NCBI GenBank assembly: GCA_029260165.1
Contig: JAJDDT010000044.1
Location: 1-64,000 of the forward strand
Origin: Phycisphaerae bacterium
GTDB lineage: Bacteria; Planctomycetota; Phycisphaerae; UBA1845
DNA length: 64,000 bases
Reading direction: 5' to 3'
The notes under the pieces were generated by a model. It saw nothing but the letters and a program-made list of their open reading frames with translations, searched no databases and was not told the DNA's origin. Shown piece after piece: positions 53,131-62,052 of this stretch; the first letter of the stretch is position 1, and the number at the start of each line of letters is the position of its first letter. The position numbers were made by a program, and so were the translations under genes.

Positions 53131-54762
53131 CTAGCTAAACGCAGGCCCCTGCACCGACGTATCCCACGGTTGAATCACAAAGCTCACGCCAAAAAACTCC
53201 ATCTGCTCACCCACCCGCACCGGCAACGCTTCCGTATCCACGCCACCGGATCGCTGAGGCCTGATCCACAACCCGCCCTCGCGTTCGAACAACACCAGGT
53301 CCTGCGACGCCCCGTTGCACTTGATGTGCACATGCTTACCAAACCCCATCATAACCGTCCTGCTAAACAGCACGACCGTCCGCACATCCTGCGGCATTTT
53401 CGTCGATCCACTCATCTCAAGGACCCCGCTCGCACTTTGCGGGTGTGGCAGGCGGAACGTAAACCGCGCATTCCGCGCCAACACCACCCGCGCGCCATCA
53501 CGCAACAACTGATGCTGCGAAGGCTTGCCATCAACCTCCATCTCACGCGTCGTGAAAACAAAATAATCCTCGTCAACCCGCGCGATCTCCGCATGTTTCT
53601 CGCTCAGGTCCGCCTGAATCGGTATCTCCGCCGGTCGATCCGTCATCGCCCGACCAATCCCATTCCGCTCCCCACGCAGCAACAAATAGCTCCCCCCGCC
53701 GTCCACCAACAACATCAACCCCGCGGGCAAATCCGACGCTTTTCCCCCTCGCCGTCGCGTCGGCAACGTCTCATCCAAAACCTTTTCACGCCCAGCCACC
53801 CTCTTGCCCCGGGCAGCCCGATTTGGACGACCCCGCATCGATCGCTTCGCATGTTCGCCCAACGGTCCGCCATGCAGTTCCGTCAACAGATCATCCACAT
53901 TCCCAAGCTGCGCAATCGCTGTTTTCACCCAGGCGAATTTCCCCACTCTCCCCAGCTTCGATCCCAGTGACTGCAACCGCAGCAACGCCCGCCTCGCCCC
54001 GTCCACATCTTGCTCATCAAACAGTCGGGACGCCTCAACCGCCAACCGCACCATTTCCTCCGCATCCCGCCGACTCGCGTCCGACATCCCCAGCTCACCC
54101 AGCATGTCCAGCTCCTCCCGCGCCCGATTGATCCGACCCGAAACCAACGCAGACATCGCCTCACCCACAAAATGCCCGCACAATTCCCCCTCAACCGCGC
54201 GACACCGCTCCGCCGACGGATGCAGCGGCTTGACCCGCCCGAAACGCTCCACCGCCGCCGCCATCTGCTTTTGTCGGATCATTTCCTCAACCTGCGCGAA
54301 ACCCTGCTCCGCCCGCTCCTCACGCCGACGAATCTCTACCGCCAATTCCTTCGCCTGCACGTTGTCACCCGCCTCCGCCAACAATTGCCTGCCTCCCACC
54401 AACGAACCAGCCGCCACACGCTGTTTCGCCTGCTCGATTCGCTGACGCTGCGATTCGCTCGACCGCTCCACCTCCTGCGCAACGGCCTCTACATGCCCGC
54501 GCAACTCCACAACCCGCTCCAGCTTCACCCCCGCCTGTTCCGCCTTGTCCAGATCCCGCAACGCCTCGGCAAAACGCTCCTCGGCGAAATGCTCCCGCGC
54601 CCGCCCGATCAACTTCTCCGCCAACTCGCCCATCAACGCCTCACCACGCTTGTGCGCCCGCACCTCAGGCGACGAGACGATCCGGTGCGCATCGTCCAGC
54701 CGACCCTCGCGAATCGCCAGGTCAGCCGATCTCAGTCGCAAAAACAGCAGTCGCCCAAACAT
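53131..54762 (-). CDS. Coiled-coil/TPR-like protein with C-terminal FHA-like domain
   Basis: This protein of about 543 aa has a helical N-terminal region (Glu/Ala/Arg-rich, coiled-coil or TPR-like) ending around residue 330. A C-terminal FHA-like domain follows: LLLRGERNGIGRA, then the phospho-Thr binding LSEKHAEIARV and VFTTREMEVDGK. FHA domains bind phosphothreonine. The gene precedes the membrane Ser/Thr kinase by only 5 nt, so a kinase plus phospho-reader pair is a reasonable model. I used the ATG at 54762; an ATG 33 nt earlier is also possible. Confidence 0.85.
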   Translation of the reverse strand: MFGRLLFLRLRSADLAIREGRLDDAHRIVSSPEVRAHKRGEALMGELAEKLIGRAREHFAEERFAEALRDLDKAEQAGVKLERVVELRGHVEAVAQEVERSSESQRQRIEQAKQRVAAGSLVGGRQLLAEAGDNVQAKELAVEIRRREERAEQGFAQVEEMIRQKQMAAAVERFGRVKPLHPSAERCRAVEGELCGHFVGEAMSALVSGRINRAREELDMLGELGMSDASRRDAEEMVRLAVEASRLFDEQDVDGARRALLRLQSLGSKLGRVGKFAWVKTAIAQLGNVDDLLTELHGGPLGEHAKRSMRGRPNRAARGKRVAGREKVLDETLPTRRRGGKASDLPAGLMLLVDGGGSYLLLRGERNGIGRAMTDRPAEIPIQADLSEKHAEIARVDEDYFVFTTREMEVDGKPSQHQLLRDGARVVLARNARFTFRLPHPQSASGVLEMSGSTKMPQDVRTVVLFSRTVMMGFGKHVHIKCNGASQDLVLFEREGGLWIRPQRSGGVDTEALPVRVGEQMEFFGVSFVIQPWDTSVQGPAFS

Positions 54763-54795
54763 CAACAAACTCCCGATCCCAACGCCATCCAACAA

Positions 54796-55111
54796 GACCG
54801 TCCGATAACCTGTTCCAACCAGACCCCCGCCATTTCAATTCCGACCCGGGTCTCACCCTTGAATTCGCCCCCAACCCCCATTTATTCGCCCCGTCCCGCC
54901 GCCTCCCCATAACCTTATACCAAATAACACGTTACACCCCAGGATGTCCACCGTAGGGCTGGTGCTCGCACATGCCGCACCGGAACGGCAGGGACCGTTG
55001 ACGCCTATGAGGACGGGGGCATAATCCGGATGTTCCGTCCGAGTCCCGGACCAGAGGCAGAAATGCGAAAATGCCCGCCTCCATCAGATAATGCCTTGAG
55101 GAGCAATCAGC
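54796..55111. other. Intergenic region between divergent FHA and mannosyltransferase genes
   Basis: About 316 nt. No tRNA, hairpin or recognisable promoter was found. It has a C-rich tract near 54850-54905 on the plus strand. Confidence 0.5.
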
Positions 55112-56407
55112 TTGGAACGATTGCGGATTCAGACCCAGCGGTTTCACGATTCCTTCCGTTCGTCCGCTGAGCAGCCGACGTGGCGCGGACTCGCGATTGT
55201 CACTCTTGCGGTCATCCTCATCAAGCTCGTCGTCGTTGCCGCCGGAGTCTGTGCAGCGCACCACGGAACGCTCAGCCGGCGCGACTATGAGCAGAATTCC
55301 CACCATCACAAACTCATCAGCCGATGGCAGGATCCGCAGGACATCCGTTTCTTTGATTTGTGGGTTGCATCCGACGCCCAATGGTACAATGCAATAGCCG
55401 AGCAGGGCTATCCCACGCGAGAGCAGTTTGACACGGGTTCCCCGGTGTACAACCCGAAGCTCATCGCCGAAAAGGACACTCAGCTCAAGTATGCCTTCTT
55501 CCCGTTGTGGGGCCTGACGATTCGGGCGATGCAGACCCTGTTCTCAGACGTTCATGCAGCCGGTTTCATTGCAGCCAACATCCTCAGTCTTGCGGCACTG
55601 CTCATCCTCTACGGATTCATGTGTCATCGCGCAGGACCGCAAACCGCTTTCTGGACAGTCGTCCTGTATGTGGCTTCACCGTTCGGACTGTTTCTCCATG
55701 TTCCGTTCACGGAAAGCCTGTTCCTGCTGTTGGCTGTGCTGACGTTTGTGGCTTGTGAGCGAGGCTCATGGTGGCTGACCGGTGTGTGTGTGGGACTGGG
55801 AGTCGTAACACGTCCCAACGGTATCGCCATGTCCGTCATTCCGGCAGCGTTTGTGTTTGTGGAGGTCATTCGTCAACCAGGCTGGTTGCGTGGGCAGTTT
55901 CCCCGGGCGCTCGGGATATTGGTTGCCGTCGTGCCTTTGGCCCTTTTCCTGTGGCACAACGCCGCCCAAACCGGCAACGCGTACGTATTCGCCGAAGTCA
56001 TTAACTGGTGAGGCTATGGCGAAACGTCAATGTGGGCCAATCTGTGGCACAACACCTACGAAACAGCCTTGAGTTATTCGGGACTCCCGTGGCACGGCTT
56101 CCATCGCTCGCAGTTGGACTTCACGGTGTTGGCGCTGTCATCACTCGTATGGCTGGTTGGACTTCGCGTCCTCCCGCTGCACTACAGCATCTACTCCCTG
56201 GCTATCCTGACCATTCCCTTGCTGACCAAGGGGGATTTGATGTCGTTTTCACGCTACGCGCTTCCTGCCTGGCCGCTGTTTCTGGTACCCGTCCTGATGG
56301 TGCGCGAGACATTTCGTGCGTGGACATTCGCTGTCCTGAGCATCCTGTTCCTGTTTTTTCAAATTCTCAACGTCTCAGAATTCGTGAATTGGCATTGGGT
56401 GGGGTAA
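55112..56407 (+). pseudogene. PIG-V-like mannosyltransferase, interrupted by one in-frame TGA
   Basis: This is a polytopic glycosyltransferase like PIG-V, which adds mannose from a lipid donor. The Asp motif LWVASDAQWYNAIAEQGYP, the segment SPFGLFLHVPFTESLF and RPNGIAM are typical, and a late SFSRYALPAWPLFLV continues the same frame. TGA at 56009-56011 lies after VINW and the frame goes on at once (GYGETSMWANLW), so the protein is in two parts: 299 aa and about 131 aa. TTG at 55112 has GAGGAG upstream. A nonsense mutation or an assembly error is likely. Confidence 0.78.
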
Positions 56408-56432
56408 ACCCCTGTATCCATGAAGAGGCTGT

Positions 56433-58016
56433 TCAGCGTGGGATCGAACCGGTAAACGACAGTTGGAACCCGCCCGCGTCGACGAGGTCCACATCATTGT
56501 CCCCGTCAAAATCGAAGATGTAGCAGTCGTCGTCGGCTGGTTGACCCGGACCGGACATACATGCCCCAATACCGCTAAAATCAAACAGATCGATGTCTGC
56601 ATCATTGTTGGTATTTCCGAGCATCAGCTCGTACGCCCCCATATCGACCGAAGCACCAGGGTCGAACGGCGAATCGATTTCTCGAGGTCGCCCGTCGAGG
56701 TCTGTTTCAAGGAAATCGCCCGCGAACAAAGGCGGTGGCCCGGGAAAAATCAACTCCGGAATGAGCAACAGCCTGGACACCGACATGCCGGTGTCAATCC
56801 CCGGCGAACCCGCTCGAAGTCGGAATTCGTTTACAAACCCGGGCAATTCAGAAATAACATCGGTCGCGACGCTGCCCTTGGCGAGCGTTTGAACGTTGCT
56901 CGAAAACAACTCGGCGTTCGTCCCGCCGATCTGGGACGGCTCGTTGTTCCAGGAAACACAATTGAAAAATTTGACGGTAGACGCCACATCAAAATCCATG
57001 GCCACCCCGGCGCCACCGACGATCGTACAATTCACGAACAGTGCGTCCGTGTTCTCACCCGCCATCGCGGACCCGCGCCCTCTCATGCCAATCTCCCCGT
57101 TCGGCGAATCCTCCCCTCTTCCACACACGTTTCGTTCAAAAAGCGTGTCAAATACCTGCACCGTGCACGAACGTGTCGCAATAGCGCCTCCGTTTTCGCC
57201 GTTACCGAAGACTCCCGGACACGAATCCGAAGTCCGATTGCCATCGAAAACACTGCGCCGCACCCACAACAGACTGTCCTCAGCCCAGATCGCGCCTCCC
57301 CTGCCACGAAAGGCCGCCGCACCATTGTGCCTGAATACACAGCCATCGATCGCCACCTGACTGTTGGACAGGATGTGGATCGCACCGGCCTGGCTGGCAA
57401 ACGAACAGGTGCCCTCCGGGTCAGAACCCCCGCTGTTCAAGCTGAAATCACACTCGACAAAATCGACGTTTGCGCCGAAGACCCAGATCGCGCTACCAAT
57501 ATTCTCAACGAAGTCGCAACGTCGTACTGTGGACGATCCGCTGATCAACATCGCTGCGCCCTGTGCAAGAGAATTTGAATAACCGATCTCAGTGGTTCCC
57601 CCGCGGAAAAAACGCAACCCATCAACCACGCCGCTTCCAAGGCGCATGATCCTCAAACCATCATACGGACTGCTGCTTTGCGCGAGCAGCGTCGTCACAT
57701 TGGCCTTGATGTCACGCTGGGCGGGATCGGTCTCGCTGCCGTTGAACCCGCCGAACACGCTGACGCCGTCCGGCACGACAAACGACGTCGCAACAGCGGT
57801 GTACTTACCTCTCGCGACCCAGACCTGGTCACCCGAAACCGCGATTTGCAACGCATCGCGCAGATCGTCAAACGCCGTCTCCCACGTCAAACCATCGTTC
57901 TTCGCAGGTGCAACCGCATCAACGTGGTAGACGGTCTGACCCAGCGCCCACGTTGAGACGACACATTGAACAGCAAGAAAAACGATCACGGGCTTCAGAG
58001 AATTGAATGTACACAT
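56433..58016 (-). CDS. Secreted beta-helix protein with C-terminal dockerin-like domain
   Basis: This 527-aa exported protein has a signal peptide (VIVFLAVQCVVSTWALG). It has a right-handed parallel beta-helix region with repeats such as GGAIWAEDSLLWVRRSVFDGN and RRCDFVENIGSAIW, similar to polysaccharide lyases and pectin lyase folds. The C-terminus is a dockerin-type pair (NNDADIDLFDF and DFDGDNDVDLVDA). No catalytic residue is evident. It is convergent with the mannosyltransferase. It may attach to a cohesin-like surface protein, such as the giant protein in this window, but that is inference. Confidence 0.88.
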   Translation of the reverse strand: MCTFNSLKPVIVFLAVQCVVSTWALGQTVYHVDAVAPAKNDGLTWETAFDDLRDALQIAVSGDQVWVARGKYTAVATSFVVPDGVSVFGGFNGSETDPAQRDIKANVTTLLAQSSSPYDGLRIMRLGSGVVDGLRFFRGGTTEIGYSNSLAQGAAMLISGSSTVRRCDFVENIGSAIWVFGANVDFVECDFSLNSGGSDPEGTCSFASQAGAIHILSNSQVAIDGCVFRHNGAAAFRGRGGAIWAEDSLLWVRRSVFDGNRTSDSCPGVFGNGENGGAIATRSCTVQVFDTLFERNVCGRGEDSPNGEIGMRGRGSAMAGENTDALFVNCTIVGGAGVAMDFDVASTVKFFNCVSWNNEPSQIGGTNAELFSSNVQTLAKGSVATDVISELPGFVNEFRLRAGSPGIDTGMSVSRLLLIPELIFPGPPPLFAGDFLETDLDGRPREIDSPFDPGASVDMGAYELMLGNTNNDADIDLFDFSGIGACMSGPGQPADDDCYIFDFDGDNDVDLVDAGGFQLSFTGSIPR

Positions 58017-58214
58017 GAGAAGGACCTCCCTCGAACCCCAACAGCCAAAGTCGACGAAAGTGGCACGCGCGGCCCCCCCCTTATCTCCGCGTCAATTATA
58101 CCCTGCCGGAGCAGCGAATGTTTTTGTTTTCCGGAACGCCGCCCGGGAAAGTGGCCAATGGTGTGATCCACCACGCGCGGGCACCGGGGGAGAATTTGTA
58201 CGAGGCGTTTGAAT

Positions 58215-58246
58215 AAAAAAAGCCCGCGGTCGGGGGAACCGCGGGC
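58215..58246 (-). terminator. Intrinsic terminator of hsp20
   Basis: A 9-bp GC stem (58222-58230 with 58238-58246) and a 7-nt loop are followed on the minus strand by seven T residues (A run at 58215-58221). It sits 28 nt after the hsp20 stop. Confidence 0.9.
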
Positions 58247-58273
58247 CTGGGGACATCGCACCGTGTTGTATGT

Positions 58274-58717
58274 CTAGCTGTCAATCACTTCGATGCGACG
58301 CGGTTTACTCTCGTCTGCTTTGGAAACTGTAACCGTGAGCACCCCGTCCTTCAACCGAGCCACCACACTATCCGCTTTCACCTGGTCTGGCAACCGCACA
58401 GAGCGGGAAAATCTGCCAATTTTTCGCTCAGAGTGAAGAAAATTTTCGCCTTCCGTCTTTTCCGCCTGCGTCCGCTCACCGGTAATGGTCAGCAGATTAT
58501 TTTCAAGCGTGACTTCAATGTCCTCCCCGGCGAACCCGGGTACGTCGGCATCGACGAAATAATGATCCGCGTCTTCGCGGCAATCGATCCGGACCGCCAA
58601 TGGCAAATCCTCGCCAAATGCCCGCGAGGCCAACTGGTCAAATCCCTCAAAAGGATCAAATCCCCAGCGCGACAAGAGCGGACGAGCCAATCGACTTGTT
58701 CTAAGAATCGGTAACAT
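58274..58717 (-). CDS. hsp20: Hsp20/alpha-crystallin small heat shock protein
   Basis: A small chaperone that holds unfolding proteins. From the ATG at 58717 it is 147 aa. The alpha-crystallin domain is clear: DADHYFVDADVPGFAGEDIEVTLENNLLTITGERTQ at its start and RLKDGVLTVTVSKADESKPRRIEV at its end. The start is supported by AAGGAGG eight bases upstream. A sigma-54-like promoter is 68 nt before the start, so its expression is probably controlled by an activator. It has its own terminator. Confidence 0.95.
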   Translation of the reverse strand: MLPILRTSRLARPLLSRWGFDPFEGFDQLASRAFGEDLPLAVRIDCREDADHYFVDADVPGFAGEDIEVTLENNLLTITGERTQAEKTEGENFLHSERKIGRFSRSVRLPDQVKADSVVARLKDGVLTVTVSKADESKPRRIEVIDS

Positions 58718-58784
58718 GATGACAACCTCCTTTTTTGCTGTGTTGCTGAACCATTGTCCTGAAACTACCCACGGGAGATACGAA

Positions 58785-58799
58785 GCAATCAATGTGCCA
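58785..58799 (-). promoter_or_regulatory. Sigma-54 promoter upstream of hsp20
   Basis: TGGCAC-N5-TTGC reads exactly on the minus strand, with GG and GC separated by 10 nt as sigma-54 needs. The start point should be about 12 nt further on, giving a leader of some 55 nt before the ribosome binding site. No sigma-54 activator gene is visible in the window. Confidence 0.7.
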
Positions 58800-58966
58800 A
58801 ATGCAAAAAATCTGTAACTGTTTGCCAATAATAGGTTTATGGGTTAATCTACCATGTCCGTGTCCTGTGAATTTCTGCCGATATGGCAGCGGACTCGGCG
58901 GGCGCATCGCGGCAACGCCTTTGTTTTCAAAAGGTTATGGTCTGCCGTGTCAGGATGACGTGGTCA

Positions 58967-59917
58967 ATGCCCAACGAAACACCCCTTGAAATCACGCTGA
59001 TCATTGGCTGCACCGGCTGCGGAAAGGGTGCGCTGGGTCGGGAGTTGGCCAAACGTATCGGGGCGGAGGTTATCAGCGCCGATTCGATGAAGGTCTATCG
59101 CGGGATGGATATCGGGGTCGCCAAGCCGAGGGTTGAGGCGCGCGAGGGCGTGGTACATCATTTGTTTGACGTGGTTGATCCCTGGGAGGAATTTTCCGTT
59201 GCACAGTTCGTCGTGTTCGCGGAGGCTTGCGGCGCGGATATTGTGTCGAGAGGCCGACGAATTCTCGCGGTTGGCGGAACGGCGTTGTATGTCAAGGCGT
59301 TGACGGAAGGGCTTTTTGAGGGTCCGTCCGCCAATCGGGCAATCCGGGAGCGATTGGCTTGCCGGGCGGAAAATGAGGGTTGGCTTGTATTGCACGAGGA
59401 GTTGTCGCGGATTGATCCGGAGGCTGGTGGGCGAATACATCCGAATGATTCGCGAAGAATCGTTCGGGCGTTGGAGGTTTATGAGCTGACGGGTCAGCCG
59501 ATCACCCAATTGCAGACGCAATGGAATCGTGAGCGTACGAAGCATCGATGCGAGTTTATCGGACTAAGGCGGACTCTTGAGGATCAGAATCACCGAACCA
59601 ACATGCGCGTCAAACGTCTGATTGAGATGGGTTGGGTGGAAGAGGTGAAACGATTGTTGGGTGACAAGCGGGGATGGAGCGTTTCGGCGAGGCAAGCGCT
59701 TGGTTATCCTGAACTGGTTCAACACGTTCAGGGCAAATTGACGCTTGAAGAGGCTGTTGAAAAAATCAAGATATCCACGAGGCGGTTTGCCAAGTCGCAG
59801 CGGACATGGTTCAAGCGGTTTCGCGACGCGGCGTGGATTGATCTGGACCGGGAGGATCGAGCGGCTGACGTGGCTGACCGGATCATGGAGGATCGGAGGC
59901 TTGCATGTCTCACTTGA
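58967..59917 (+). CDS. miaA: tRNA dimethylallyltransferase
   Basis: MiaA adds an isopentenyl group to A37 of tRNAs reading UNN codons. The family segments are present: DSMKVYRGMDIGVAKP, HHLFDVVDPWEEFSVAQF, GGTALYVKAL and the RIVRALEVYELTGQPI region. The P-loop is GCTGCGKG, so Pro is Cys and the usual Ser/Thr after Lys is Gly. I used the ATG at 58967; one at 58955 is equally possible. The end overlaps the next gene by 13 nt, so it is coupled to the ABC exporter genes. Confidence 0.93.
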   Translation: MPNETPLEITLIIGCTGCGKGALGRELAKRIGAEVISADSMKVYRGMDIGVAKPRVEAREGVVHHLFDVVDPWEEFSVAQFVVFAEACGADIVSRGRRILAVGGTALYVKALTEGLFEGPSANRAIRERLACRAENEGWLVLHEELSRIDPEAGGRIHPNDSRRIVRALEVYELTGQPITQLQTQWNRERTKHRCEFIGLRRTLEDQNHRTNMRVKRLIEMGWVEEVKRLLGDKRGWSVSARQALGYPELVQHVQGKLTLEEAVEKIKISTRRFAKSQRTWFKRFRDAAWIDLDREDRAADVADRIMEDRRLACLT

Positions 59918-60897
59918 CCGAGATGACGAGCTGGGCTGTTGATCTGATTGGGGTGGATAAATCGTACGGGCGCGATATCCATGCGTTGCGCGGGGTGAAT
60001 GTTCAGGTTCGTCAGGGTGAGGTGTTTGGGCTGTTGGGGCCTAACGGTGCGGGCAAGAGCACGCTGGTCAAGATCATGATGACGGTGGTCAAGCCTGACA
60101 AGGTGGCGGGGACCATCCTGGGCAGGCCTATTGGTCATTTGAAGAAAAAAGGGGTGATGGGCTACCTGCCGGAGGTGACTCGATTTCCGGGATATCTGAC
60201 GGCTCGACAGGTTTTGGATTACTACGCGCGGTTGGCGCGGGTATCGGTCGTTGATCGCAGGCGGTGCATTCCCGATTTGATGGAACGTGTCGGGTTGAGT
60301 CATCGTTGGCATGACGTGAAATGCAGCAAGTTCTCCAAAGGGATGCTGCGTCGGTTGGGGTTGGCGCAGGCGTTGGTGAATGATCCGGAGCTGATTGTGC
60401 TGGACGAGCCGACGGATGGTCTGGACCCGATTGGTCGTCGCGATGTTCGCGAATTGCTGACGGAGTTGCGGTCGATGGGCAAGACGATTTTTCTTAATTC
60501 GCATCTGTTGAGCGAGATTGAAATGGTTTGCGACCGGGTGGCGATTTTGAACCATGGTTTGGTCGCACGGCAGGGTACGTTGACGGAGCTGACCGAGCAC
60601 ACCGTCGAGTATCACGTCAGGGTGTCGGGTGACCTGTCGAAACTGTCCGCGGAGATTGGGGAAATGGGCGGGACGATTCGGGACGGGATGATTGTTTTGT
60701 CGGAGCATGATGTGGGTAAGTTGAATGGGCTGATCGATCTTGTTCGGAGCAGGAATATGTTGATTGAGTCCGCCACGCCTCATCGGTTCAGTCTGGAGGA
60801 TGTTTTTGTGCAGATTCTCGGTGCGGATGCGAAGGGTTTGAAGACGGTTGATTCAGAGCAGACGTCACCGGTGGTGGCGAGGGCGGTTGGGTCCTGA
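59905..60897 (+). CDS. ABC transporter ATPase
   Basis: This 330-aa ATPase has Walker A GPNGAGKS, the signature FSKGMLRR and Walker B LIVLDEPTDGLD, with H-loop NSHLLSE. It is related to multidrug and lantibiotic-type exporter ATPases. The ATG is preceded by GGAGG at six bases. It overlaps miaA by 13 nt and lies 41 nt before its permease, which is the usual arrangement for one operon. The C-terminal extension of about 95 residues is not a known domain that I recognise. Confidence 0.93.
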   Translation: MSHLTEMTSWAVDLIGVDKSYGRDIHALRGVNVQVRQGEVFGLLGPNGAGKSTLVKIMMTVVKPDKVAGTILGRPIGHLKKKGVMGYLPEVTRFPGYLTARQVLDYYARLARVSVVDRRRCIPDLMERVGLSHRWHDVKCSKFSKGMLRRLGLAQALVNDPELIVLDEPTDGLDPIGRRDVRELLTELRSMGKTIFLNSHLLSEIEMVCDRVAILNHGLVARQGTLTELTEHTVEYHVRVSGDLSKLSAEIGEMGGTIRDGMIVLSEHDVGKLNGLIDLVRSRNMLIESATPHRFSLEDVFVQILGADAKGLKTVDSEQTSPVVARAVGS

Positions 60898-60938
60898 TGA
60901 CGCAAGACTGACAAGGGTGAAGGAAGCAGGAACGGCTG

Positions 60939-61925
60939 ATGCAGGTTTGGGCGCTGATCGTTGATTCGTTTCGTGAGTCGATTGACCGGAAGATGTTTTG
61001 GGTGATGGTGTTCATGAGTGCGGTCGTGGCTGCGGCGATGGCGTGCATTTCGTTTGATGACAAGGGTGTGGATATTCTGTTTGGCGTCTGGAAGTTTGAG
61101 GATGAGGTGTGGTCGCTGGGGAACTCCGGATTGAAGGGAATGGTTGGGACGGTGGCGGTCAAGTTCATCGCCGATCAGTACCTGGGATTTTTCGGAATGA
61201 TTGTTGCGTTGATCACGACGGCGGGCGTGTTTCCGGGTTTGATGACCTCGGGAACGATTGATTTGGTGTTGTCCAAGCCGATGCCGCGGTGGAAGTTGTT
61301 TCTGGGCAAGTATCTTGGCGCATTGGTGTTTGTGTTTTTGCAGGCGGTGCTGTTTGTCGGTTTGACGTTTCTGGTGATGGGGGTTCGGTGGCATTGCTGG
61401 ATGTTGGGGTATCTGGGTTTGATCCCGTTGATGGTGATCCTGTTCAGCTATTTGTACGCTTTTACCGCGTTGTTTGGGGTTTTGACGCGCAGCGCGCTGA
61501 CGTCGTTGTTGTTGACGATGATTGCGTGGTTGTTTATCTGGACTCCGCCTATGGCCGCCGGCACGCTTTCGATGATGCGCGAGGCGTCGATGTCGCCGGT
61601 GCGCGTCGATGGCGAACCGGTTGAGGTTGGCGCGTCGTTTGAGAAGTGGGAGCGTTTGTTTCGCACGATGAGTTGGTTTGTTCCGAAGACGTCGGATATT
61701 GTGGAGATTGCGGGGCAGTGGGTTGAGGGGGCGTTGATCAGCGATATTTTGTTGTCGGCTGGTGAGCCGGAGAGCGAGGAGGAGCGGAAGTCGTTTGAGG
61801 ATGGACGTCGTATGGAGGAGCGTGCGGCTGCGGTGAATCCGTGGACGTCGATCGGGTCGTCGCTGTTGTGTGAGGCGGTGATTGTGTTTTTTGCGATGTA
61901 TCAATTTGGTCGGCGTGATTTTTGA
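60939..61925 (+). CDS. ABC-2-type permease
   Basis: A 328-aa membrane protein with about six helices, the first near FWVMVFMSAVVAAAMACI and the pair GLTFLVMGV and GLIPLMVILFSYLYAF in the middle. It resembles the integral part of the ABC-2 exporters. The ATG has AGGA seven bases upstream. The long extracytoplasmic loop after residue 200 is charged. With the ATPase it should form an exporter of unknown substrate. Confidence 0.9.
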   Translation: MQVWALIVDSFRESIDRKMFWVMVFMSAVVAAAMACISFDDKGVDILFGVWKFEDEVWSLGNSGLKGMVGTVAVKFIADQYLGFFGMIVALITTAGVFPGLMTSGTIDLVLSKPMPRWKLFLGKYLGALVFVFLQAVLFVGLTFLVMGVRWHCWMLGYLGLIPLMVILFSYLYAFTALFGVLTRSALTSLLLTMIAWLFIWTPPMAAGTLSMMREASMSPVRVDGEPVEVGASFEKWERLFRTMSWFVPKTSDIVEIAGQWVEGALISDILLSAGEPESEEERKSFEDGRRMEERAAAVNPWTSIGSSLLCEAVIVFFAMYQFGRRDF

Positions 61926-61956
61926 TGGGTTGGGCTTGGGGCGTTGGTTGGTGTTC

Positions 61957-61979
61957 GCGCCACCCACGAGGGGTGGCGC
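61957..61979. repeat. Hairpin repeat, copy 2
   Basis: This copy has arms GCGCCACCC and GGGTGGCGC around an ACGAG-type loop and matches copy 1 at 15573-15593, including the flanking CT(A/G)CATT. It lies between the permease and the next glycosyltransferase. Confidence 0.6.
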
Positions 61980-61981
61980 TA

Positions 61982-62043
61982 CATTGTTTCTGTCGCGCAC
62001 GGGAGGTGAGACGGCATTGTATTTGTTGCGCGCGGGAAGTGGG
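61982..62043 (+). repeat. 29-nt imperfect tandem repeat
   Basis: Two 29-nt units, 61982-62010 and 62015-62043, start with CATTGT and match at 23 of 29 positions with a 33-nt period. It follows the hairpin directly and runs into the start of the glycosyltransferase gene. Confidence 0.5.
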
Positions 62044-62052
62044 TGATCCGGG

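Noticed and set aside
56009-56011. TGA read as selenocysteine or as Trp
   Set aside because: No SECIS-like stem could be recognised after it, and other genes in the window end on TGA, so the codon is a normal stop.
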